The position numbers were made by a program, and so were the translations under genes. Below are positions 1-4,781 of a stretch of DNA of 5,790 nucleotides, piece after piece. The notes beneath the pieces were generated by a model. It was not told where the DNA came from. It saw nothing but the letters and a program-made list of their open reading frames with translations, and did no database searches. Position 1 is the first letter of the stretch. Every line of letters begins with the position of its first letter. The stretch is taken from contig JAAYNU010000037.1 in assembly GCA_012520695.1 (NCBI GenBank), positions 1-5,790 on the forward strand, read 5' to 3'. Source of the stretch: Erysipelothrix sp. (GTDB taxonomy: Bacteria > Bacillota_I > Bacilli_A > Erysipelotrichales > Erysipelotrichaceae).

Positions 1-1
1 A

Positions 2-988
2 TCAGATGTCCACGGTAATCTTGTGCTTTTCAAAAGGATCTTAAAGGATATGAAATTCAGTACGTCTGATATTTTGATTATTGATGGCGATATGAGTGAA
101 AAAGGAAATGACTCAATTGGTTTGTTTAAGTACATCATTGAGCTGAAGAAAGACTTTCAAGTCTATGCAACGCTCGGTAATTGCGATGATCTAATTAACT
201 TCTTAAGAGATGACAATCGAAACCGAGGTATGGAAAACTATATGGATACGCGCGGCAATACCATTCTCTCTGAGTTTAGAAAAGAGTTTGGTCCTTATAC
301 GAATTTCATGGAACTTAAGCGTTATGCCTTTGATCACTACCCAGAAATCTTTGATTTTGTCATGGACTTACCTGTTATTATTGAATCTCCTTATTTCACT
401 TGTGTTCACGCTGGTCTACTTGATCATGAAAACCAAGACCGTGACTTTAATCTTAAACAACCGCGTTTCTTTGATTACAACGCTTCATTTGATAAACCCG
501 TTATTGTAGGTCATTACCCTGTTTGTCTTTACAGCACATCTTATATGTCTCATGCCCCTTTGTTTGATCCAAAGAAGAATATCTGGGCCATTGATGGTGG
601 TAATGTCATAAAGGAAGAAGGTCAATTGAACGTTTTAGAGTTTATTGATTCTGATGTAAGTGTTCACTCATTTGATTTACTTGAGTATGTATCCTTAGGA
701 ATCGTTCAATCTCGTGAAGATCGAGTTCATCTTAACTGGGAAGATCTTGATATTGAGATTACTACTCCAGGTGATGAATTCAGTCTATGCACTCATTTAA
801 GTACAGGAAATCAACTCGAAATATTCAATGAGTTTCTTGATTTTGAGAACAATGTCCTAACGAGTGACTATACCAACAGTCAAGTCGAAGTAAAAGAAAA
901 CGATGTCGTCCATATTATTAAGGAAGCATCGTCTGGATATTATGTTAAATGTAATTCATTCATTGGCTGGTTGTTGAAGCCGCTCTAG
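2..988 (+). CDS. Metallophosphoesterase (calcineurin-like/PPP type), 5' end cut by window
   Basis: This is a metal-dependent phosphoesterase whose start lies outside the window. The frame is open from base 2 and begins SDVHGN, the first metal-binding motif (D-x-H-G). The GTG at 23 is therefore an internal codon, not the start. Further motifs follow in family order: DGD (about residues 28-30 of the visible part), GNCDD (59-63, with Cys where GNHD is usual, as in YfcE-like enzymes), VHAGL (135-139), GHYP (170-173) and IDGGN (197-201). The last two resemble the GHTP and IDTG motifs of PPP-type phosphatases such as ApaH and PrpE. About 100 C-terminal residues lie beyond the catalytic core and end in an SH3-like pattern (SGYYVKCNSFIGWL). 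The substrate cannot be read from the sequence; protein phosphate or a dinucleotide polyphosphate are possible. Its last 33 bases overlap the convergent sirtuin-like gene. Fold assignment is firm; the specific function is unknown. Confidence 0.85.
   Translation, partial: SDVHGNLVLFKRILKDMKFSTSDILIIDGDMSEKGNDSIGLFKYIIELKKDFQVYATLGNCDDLINFLRDDNRNRGMENYMDTRGNTILSEFRKEFGPYTNFMELKRYAFDHYPEIFDFVMDLPVIIESPYFTCVHAGLLDHENQDRDFNLKQPRFFDYNASFDKPVIVGHYPVCLYSTSYMSHAPLFDPKKNIWAIDGGNVIKEEGQLNVLEFIDSDVSVHSFDLLEYVSLGIVQSREDRVHLNWEDLDIEITTPGDEFSLCTHLSTGNQLEIFNEFLDFENNVLTSDYTNSQVEVKENDVVHIIKEASSGYYVKCNSFIGWLLKPL
892..932 (-). terminator. Weak candidate terminator for the sirtuin-like gene
   Basis: On the minus strand, 24 bases past the sirtuin stop, ACGATG (932-927) can pair with CATCGT (905-900). 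TTTCTTTT follows at 899-892. The loop is long (21 bases), the stem is only 6 bp, and the site lies inside the opposing phosphatase gene. It is a candidate only. Confidence 0.2.
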
Positions 989-1516
989 TACTTCTCGTGT
1001 TTCACGTACTGCGTCTTCTTGTATTTCAATAATTCGAACACCATTGTAAAGTGCGATATTTCTTAATTCTTGTGCAATCGCTGTATGATGTGATGCACCG
1101 ATTACTAGGAGTGTATCTTCCTCACTCATTTCGCTTACCATTTGGTAAGCTTTTTGATAGTTTGGTGCTTGATCACCGTAAAGCACCGGTTTATTGTACA
1201 GTGTATCCGCAATCTTTAATTCCTCAAAACTTGGCAGTGTTCCGTGTAGTGTTAACGGAAAAGAACCTGCCTTCTCATGAAGTCCATCAATGTTCATTGT
1301 TATGATGCTTACATCATATTCATTTAGGGCATAGTGAGCATCATTCGGTTCTGCGTCAATGACTGTGTTGTACAGTTTTTTTATTGTGTATCTGTATGAC
1401 TTTGGATTCTTTTGCGCATAACTGCGGTAAAGTCGATCTCGTACATCGGGTTGTTCCATAAACGTAGCGATGCCTGATGCTTTCGATATTCCTGCACCTG
1501 TAAAAGCGATTATCAT
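956..1516 (-). CDS. Small Sir2-like (sirtuin) protein without zinc-site cysteines
   Basis: The 186-residue protein has the Rossmann-type NAD-binding signatures of sirtuins: TGAGISKASGI (6-16), PNDAHYAL (57-64), TMNIDGLHEKAG (73-84) and LHGT (90-93, where H91 corresponds to the catalytic base). Canonical sirtuins use NAD+ to remove acyl groups from lysine. Two things differ. There is no cysteine anywhere in the protein, so the four-Cys zinc module that normally follows LHGT is gone, and only about 16 residues separate LHGT from PVLYGD. The GIPDFR loop reads GIATFM, losing the conserved Asp and Arg. The length is short compared with the usual 230-250. A Shine-Dalgarno AAGGGGGA lies about 7 bases before the ATG. 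The stop is embedded in the convergent phosphatase gene. It may be a divergent deacylase, an ADP-ribosyl or NAD-handling enzyme, or a binding protein. Family membership is well supported; activity is uncertain. Confidence 0.85.
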   Translation of the reverse strand: MIIAFTGAGISKASGIATFMEQPDVRDRLYRSYAQKNPKSYRYTIKKLYNTVIDAEPNDAHYALNEYDVSIITMNIDGLHEKAGSFPLTLHGTLPSFEELKIADTLYNKPVLYGDQAPNYQKAYQMVSEMSEEDTLLVIGASHHTAIAQELRNIALYNGVRIIEIQEDAVRETREVLERLQQPANE

Positions 1517-1537
1517 ATATAATTCCCCCTTTTGTTC

Positions 1538-1565
1538 ATTATATCATTTATAATGTAGTTACCAA
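1538..1565 (-). promoter_or_regulatory. Candidate sigma-A promoter for the sirtuin-like gene
   Basis: On the minus strand, TTGGTA (1565-1560) and TATAAT (1543-1538) are separated by 16 bases, giving a 4/6 and a perfect 6/6 match to the vegetative hexamers. Transcription would start near 1531, leaving a very short leader that begins at or just inside the Shine-Dalgarno sequence. The exact start is therefore doubtful. Confidence 0.4.
1549..1554 (+). promoter_or_regulatory. Candidate -10 box for the DIP1984-family gene
   Basis: A perfect TATAAT lies 35 bases before the ATG at 1590, and the predicted start near 1561 leaves room for the ribosome site at 1575-1580. No recognisable -35 box is seen at 16-18 bases and there is no TG extension. 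The promoter may be weak or activator-dependent. Confidence 0.35.
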
Positions 1566-1589
1566 AGAAAGTGCGAGGGAGATGAAATA

Positions 1590-2048
1590 ATGAAACTAGC
1601 AGAAGCTTTATTGCTTCGTTCAGAGCATCGAGCGAAAGTAGACCAATTGGAATCGCGTATTTGTAACAATGCCAAAGTACAGGAAGATATGAAACCTGAT
1701 GAAGATCCAAATCAATTACTTAAGGAACTTCTTACGCTTCATGACAACATGGCGACACTAATCCAACAAATCAATGTAACGAATCAAACGACGATGATTA
1801 ACGATGACTTGAGTGTTACGGACGCGATCGTATTACGAGAGTCTTGCAGACGAAAAATGGAAGCACTCCACCGCGTTTATGATTCGGCCTCTCAGCGAGA
1901 CTTCCGATTAACTCGTACAGAAATCAAGATGAATGTTGTTATTAATTTAAGTGATATTCAAAAAAAAATCGATGAACTATCAAAGGAAATCAGAATTCTT
2001 GATACAACAATTCAAGAGAAAAACTGGCTTACCGATTTAATCGATTAA
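1590..2048 (+). CDS. DIP1984-family protein (function unknown)
   Basis: The 152-residue protein matches the DIP1984 family along its full length. It starts MKLAEALLLRSEHRAKVDQLESRI, with NAKVQED at 27-33, INVTNQTT at 61-68, RTEIK at 109-113 and a closing NWLTDLID. Nearly all of it is predicted by eye to be charged helix with heptad-like spacing (1-25, 40-62, 74-98, 119-144), so it is probably a soluble helical bundle or coiled-coil dimer. It has no signal peptide and no membrane segment. Members are sometimes labelled septicolysin in databases, but nothing here suggests a toxin. GAGGGA at 1575-1580 lies 9 bases before the ATG. It is transcribed alone, divergent from the sirtuin-like gene. The nearest visible terminator is 211 bases past its stop. 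Its cellular role is unknown. Confidence 0.85.
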   Translation: MKLAEALLLRSEHRAKVDQLESRICNNAKVQEDMKPDEDPNQLLKELLTLHDNMATLIQQINVTNQTTMINDDLSVTDAIVLRESCRRKMEALHRVYDSASQRDFRLTRTEIKMNVVINLSDIQKKIDELSKEIRILDTTIQEKNWLTDLID

Positions 2049-2067
2049 CTTTTAAGAGTTGGTAGTA

Positions 2068-2096
2068 TTGCACCCAGGATAGAAAAGCAGAATAAT
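2068..2096 (+). promoter_or_regulatory. Possible promoter inside the gene-free region
   Basis: TTGCAC (2068-2073) and AATAAT (2091-2096) are separated by exactly 17 bases. The -10 matches 5/6 and the -35 keeps only the leading TTG. A start would fall near 2103, giving a transcript of about 185 bases up to the terminator at 2288. The match is modest, and AT-rich DNA produces such pairs by chance. Confidence 0.3.
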
Positions 2097-2102
2097 GCTT
2101 AG

Positions 2103-2290
2103 AATTATTCAAAAACTCCATGTAGATAAAGAGTACAGAGCAGTACATTTACACAATTTATGCTCTACAACTTACATCCATGTTATTTATTATTAAAACT
2201 TACTACGACTATCGTGCAGTATGAGGGTGGGTTTCGGGGACTCTAGTATAAATTAATGAGCATATCGCTAAAATGATATGCTTTTTTTCT
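2103..2290 (+). ncRNA. Candidate small RNA or long 3' leader end, unrecognised
   Basis: A promoter-like pair upstream and an intrinsic terminator downstream would bound an RNA of about 185 bases. Pairings visible within it include AGAGCA (2137-2142) with TGCTCT (2161-2166), TACTACGA (2201-2208) with TCGT and AGTA (2212-2221, two bases bulged), and AGAGT (2130-2134) with ACTCT (2240-2244). It does not match the 6S, SRP, RNase P, tmRNA or riboswitch motifs I know, although its length is close to 6S RNA. The alternative is the untranslated tail of the DIP1984 transcript. Confidence 0.25.
2259..2288 (+). terminator. Rho-independent terminator, rightward
   Basis: AGCATATC (2259-2266) pairs perfectly with GATATGCT (2275-2282) around an 8-base loop, and seven T bases (2282-2288) follow. 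The T run occurs only on the plus strand. It ends transcription from the DIP1984-family gene or from a separate RNA in 2049-2258. Confidence 0.75.
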
Positions 2291-2312
2291 ATCAAATATT
2301 AGAAAGGTAGTG

Positions 2313-2355
2313 ATAAATAAAAACTGCAGATTGGTCTCGTGACTAATCTACAGTT
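2313..2355 (-). terminator. Rho-independent terminator of the rsmG-noc-parA-parB unit
   Basis: Four bases past the parB stop, the minus strand carries a long hairpin: AACTG (2355-2351) pairs with CAGTT (2326-2322), AGATT with AATCT, and GTC with GAC, with two single mismatches and a 4-base loop. TTTTTATTTATC-type sequence follows the stem. Stem length and tail make it the clear end of the segregation operon. Confidence 0.85.
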
Positions 2356-2359
2356 AAGT

Positions 2360-3238
2360 TTATTCAATGATATTTAAAGCTTCCATAATGCGATTCAAAT
2401 CGTCATCATCTGAGAAGTGAATGCTTAATTTATTGGAATCAATGCTTACGCGTGTTTGTAGTTTACTTTCAAACAATGAAATTGCGTAATCATATTCAGT
2501 CGTTTTGACTGCTTTTTTAGGTGATGTTAGTTCTGTTTCACCGTGATATTTAACTAAGTTCTCTGTATCACGTACTGAGAGTTTCTTAGCGATTATTTCC
2601 TGGGCAATTTTTTCAATCTCTTTATCATCTTCGATTGTGATTAGCGGTCGAACATGACCCATCGTTAATTTCCCCTCGGAAACATGCGCCTGAACGGACT
2701 CAGGTAAACGCAATAGTCGAAGTAAATTTGTGATGTGTGATCGTGATTTACTCATGCGTTTTGCGACTTCTTCTTGTGTCAGTCCCAAACGGTCAATGAG
2801 TAGTTTGTAGCCGGTTGCTTCTTCAATAACATTGAGGTCTTCACGTTGAACGTTCTCAATGATTGCGATTTCCATCATAGCTTCATCATCAAACTCTACG
2901 ACGATTGCTGCTATTTCAGTAAGATCAGCCAATTTACTTGCGCGAAGTCTTCTCTCTCCTGCAACAAGTTCGTAGCCATTGGTTGTTTGCCGAACCAGAA
3001 TTGGAGTAAATAGACCGTGGGATTGGATGCTTAATGATAACTCATTAAGTTTTTCCTCATCAAAATGATGACGTGGTTGATATGGGTTGGTTCGTATTTG
3101 ATCTATATCTAAGATCGTTTTAGTCCCACCAAAATCACTGCTTGTCCCCTGTTGAATGTCCTCGAGCACACTTGAGATGTCATCTCCAAATATTGCGCCA
3201 AGTCCTTTTCCTAATCGATTACTTTCTGCCACTTCCAT
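2360..3238 (-). CDS. parB: Chromosome-partitioning protein ParB (Spo0J)
   Basis: ParB is the parS-binding CTPase clamp that loads near the origin, recruits SMC and stimulates ParA. The 292-residue protein has the family parts in order: the ParA-contacting N-terminus RLGKGLGAIF (8-17), then the CTP-binding domain with NPYQPR (51-56), GERRLRAS (94-101) and ENVQRED (128-134). A helix-turn-helix DNA-binding domain follows (about 154-200, including KSRSHITNLLRLL and LTMGHVR), and a C-terminal dimerisation region covers 247-292. R166 and G194 are the residues expected for parS rather than Noc-site recognition. The gene overlaps the end of parA by 20 bases and closes the operon. AAAAGAGG ends only 2 bases before this ATG but 8 bases before an in-frame GTG at 3232-3230, so translation may begin there, two codons later. 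The gene carries a parS-like sequence at 2534-2548. Confidence 0.95.
   Translation of the reverse strand: MEVAESNRLGKGLGAIFGDDISSVLEDIQQGTSSDFGGTKTILDIDQIRTNPYQPRHHFDEEKLNELSLSIQSHGLFTPILVRQTTNGYELVAGERRLRASKLADLTEIAAIVVEFDDEAMMEIAIIENVQREDLNVIEEATGYKLLIDRLGLTQEEVAKRMSKSRSHITNLLRLLRLPESVQAHVSEGKLTMGHVRPLITIEDDKEIEKIAQEIIAKKLSVRDTENLVKYHGETELTSPKKAVKTTEYDYAISLFESKLQTRVSIDSNKLSIHFSDDDDLNRIMEALNIIE
2534..2549 (-). promoter_or_regulatory. Degenerate parS-like sequence inside parB
   Basis: Read on the minus strand it is TATCACGGTGAAACA. The right half matches the parS half GTGAAACA perfectly. The left half keeps TCAC and is offset by one inserted G, so the palindrome is broken. It encodes YHGET (231-235), the position where, as I recall, B. 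subtilis Spo0J has VPRET encoded by a functional intragenic parS. ParB binding here is doubtful. Confidence 0.3.
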
Positions 3239-4013
3239 CGCCTCTTTTCTTGTTGTACTGTAAGACTTCTTTTGAGAGTGCTGCGTATGCTTTCGCTCCT
3301 TCAGATTTTAAATCATATTCGAAGATTGTATTTCCTCGAGAAGGTGCTTCTGACAATTTAATATTTCGTGGAATATTACTCTTGTAAACTCGTTCTTTAA
3401 AGTACTTTCTTACTTCTTGTTGAACTTCGACGCTGAGTCGAGTTCGAACATCAAACATTGTAAGTAGGACTCCTTCAATTTTTAAATCTGGATTGAAAAG
3501 TTTTTGCACTAAACGAATTGTTGAGAGTAATTGTGTTAATCCTTCCAATGCGTAGTATTCACATTGGACGGGAATGATAACTGAATCAGCTGCCGTTAGG
3601 GCGTTTGTATTAAGAAGTCCTAATGACGGTGGGCAGTCTATGATGATGAAATCATAATCTTCTTTTGCTGTTTCGAGTTTGTTTTTAAGAAGGCGTTCTC
3701 TACCAATCTTAAATTCAACCATTTCTAAATCGGCTCCCGCAAGATCAATTGTTGCTGGAATTAAATCCATCGGTGGTGTATTTAATTTGATTTTGATATC
3801 ATCAACTGACTTATCGCTTAATATGAGGTCATAAGTACTGTGTTTGATATCTACTTTACTTGCTCCAACACCCTGCGAGGCATTTCCTTGTGGATCTAAA
3901 TCAACAAGTAACACTTTTTGCCCCAGGTAAGCGAGTCCAGCAGAAAGATTAATACTTGTCGTGGTCTTTCCGACTCCGCCCTTTTGGTTTGCTATTGCTA
4001 TAATTTTACCCAT
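3219..4013 (-). CDS. parA: Chromosome-partitioning ATPase ParA (Soj)
   Basis: ParA is a deviant-Walker ATPase that binds DNA non-specifically as an ATP dimer. With ParB it moves and separates origins, and in Bacillus it also controls DnaA. The 264-residue protein shows the deviant Walker A motif KGGVGKTT (11-18, with signature Lys11), LLVDLDPQGN (35-44), Walker B-like IIIDCPPSLGLL (123-134) and SEAPSRG (221-227). Length is close to B. subtilis Soj (about 253), with a slightly longer basic tail (KKRGDGSGRK). It lacks the N-terminal helix-turn-helix of plasmid ParA proteins, so it is the chromosomal short type. AAAGGATG lies about 9 bases before the ATG. It follows noc by 15 bases and overlaps parB by 20 bases, indicating co-transcription and probably translational coupling. 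All key residues look intact. Confidence 0.96.
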   Translation of the reverse strand: MGKIIAIANQKGGVGKTTTSINLSAGLAYLGQKVLLVDLDPQGNASQGVGASKVDIKHSTYDLILSDKSVDDIKIKLNTPPMDLIPATIDLAGADLEMVEFKIGRERLLKNKLETAKEDYDFIIIDCPPSLGLLNTNALTAADSVIIPVQCEYYALEGLTQLLSTIRLVQKLFNPDLKIEGVLLTMFDVRTRLSVEVQQEVRKYFKERVYKSNIPRNIKLSEAPSRGNTIFEYDLKSEGAKAYAALSKEVLQYNKKRGDGSGRK

Positions 4014-4028
4014 TGAGTCACATCCTTT

Positions 4029-4781
4029 TTACTTAGTAAATTTAATTGTAATGATTACTTCATCTTCTTCTTCAACAATATCGTGTTGAACTGCAATTCC
4101 TGTTTTTTCGATCATCGCAATCGATTGTTTCACAGTATTGATTCCGATTTTTACATGTTGCGAAATTCCCTTAGTGATTAACTTTGGTTTCTTTCGCGGT
4201 TTATCGATTAAGTTTTCTGTTTGTTTAACATTTAGTTTATCGTTTAAAATTTTAGCAAGAATTGCTTCTTCTTTTTCTTTTTCCATCCCTAACATTGCTC
4301 GGGCATGTCGTTCAGTGATTTTTCTGTCAGACAATGCATCAAGTACCGGTTGTGATAGCTCTAAAAGACGAATCTTATTTGCGATTGATGATTGTGATTT
4401 TCCTAATCGCTTCGCAAGGTCTTTTTGTGTAATTCCTTGAAGTCTAAGAATTTCTCTATAGGCTTTAGCTTCATCAACTGTGTTTAAGTCTTCTCTTTGA
4501 ATGTTCTCAATCAGTGCAATTGTCGCACTTGCTTGGTCATCCATATCATTAATAATAACGGGAACTTCTGTAAAGCCAGTCATCATCATTGCTCGATAAC
4601 GTCGCTCACCAGCAATAATTTCATAATGATCGTCAACGGGTCTTACAACGATGGGTTGTATGAGTCCGTTTTCTTTGATTGATAATGCAAGTTCTAATAG
4701 ACTTTCATCGTTGAAACTTAATCTTGGTTGATGTCGGTTTGGCACAATCTTTTCAATTGGTAAATCTGTATGTTCTGTCAT
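4029..4781 (-). CDS. noc: Nucleoid occlusion protein Noc (ParB-like)
   Basis: Noc is a ParB paralogue that binds its own chromosomal sites and blocks FtsZ assembly over the nucleoid. In this 250-residue protein the CTP-binding domain has PNRHQPR (14-20), GERRYRA (58-64) and ENIQRED (92-98). The DNA-binding domain has GKSQSSIANKIRLL (127-140) and ITERHARAM (155-163), both very close to B. subtilis Noc. Q130, K136 and R158 are residues that mark Noc rather than ParB specificity. Position and order (rsmG-noc-parA) agree. The protein starts only 13 residues before the PNR motif, so the N-terminal amphipathic helix that binds membrane in B. subtilis Noc (MKHSFSRFFGL) is absent. No start codon exists upstream in frame before a stop, and a strong GAGGGAGG fixes this ATG. 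The ATG overlaps the rsmG stop (ATGA). Confidence 0.9.
   Translation of the reverse strand: MTEHTDLPIEKIVPNRHQPRLSFNDESLLELALSIKENGLIQPIVVRPVDDHYEIIAGERRYRAMMMTGFTEVPVIINDMDDQASATIALIENIQREDLNTVDEAKAYREILRLQGITQKDLAKRLGKSQSSIANKIRLLELSQPVLDALSDRKITERHARAMLGMEKEKEEAILAKILNDKLNVKQTENLIDKPRKKPKLITKGISQHVKIGINTVKQSIAMIEKTGIAVQHDIVEEEDEVIITIKFTK

Larger units (their letters stand above)
2049..2359. other. Gene-free region between DIP1984 gene and parB, with possible RNA gene
   Basis: These 311 bases contain no convincing protein gene. In order they hold a possible promoter (2068-2096), an inverted repeat (2090-2110), a local hairpin (2201-2221), a GC-rich patch (2222-2244) that stands out from AT-rich surroundings, and a rightward terminator (2259-2288). 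The leftward parB terminator (2313-2355) follows. A 33-codon frame at 2095-2196 lacks a well-placed ribosome site. The two terminators face each other and insulate the opposing transcripts. Confidence 0.6.

Noticed and set aside
987..1010. AGTAC and GTACT hairpin just after the phosphatase stop
   Set aside because: It is a five-base stem with a 14-base loop and no T run, so it is not a credible terminator.
998..1013. TGTTTCACGT, ten bases identical to the start of parS
   Set aside because: The second half (ACTGCG) does not match, and the sequence is explained by the sirtuin codons for Ala-Val-Arg-Glu-Thr.
1051..1305. An 84-codon open frame opposite the sirtuin-like gene
   Set aside because: It is fully covered by a recognised gene on the other strand, and its translation has no family-like pattern.
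1590..2048. Septicolysin label for the DIP1984-family gene
   Set aside because: There is no signal peptide, membrane-inserting segment or toxin motif. The label is a known database carry-over for this family.
2047..2060. AACTTTTAAGAGTT, a near-perfect palindrome right at the DIP1984 stop
   Set aside because: It has no loop and no following T run, so it is not a terminator. Short AT-rich palindromes are common by chance.
2095..2196. A 33-codon frame starting MLRIIQKLHVDKEYRAVHLH
   Set aside because: The only AGGA upstream is about 15 bases from the ATG, too far. The ATG overlaps the proposed -10 box, and the peptide has no recognisable pattern.
2564..2579. TGTATCACGTACTGAG, a second parS-like half and 14/16 identical to 998-1013
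   Set aside because: It encodes the conserved LSVRDTE stretch of ParB. The right half does not match parS, and the likeness to 998-1013 follows from similar codons.
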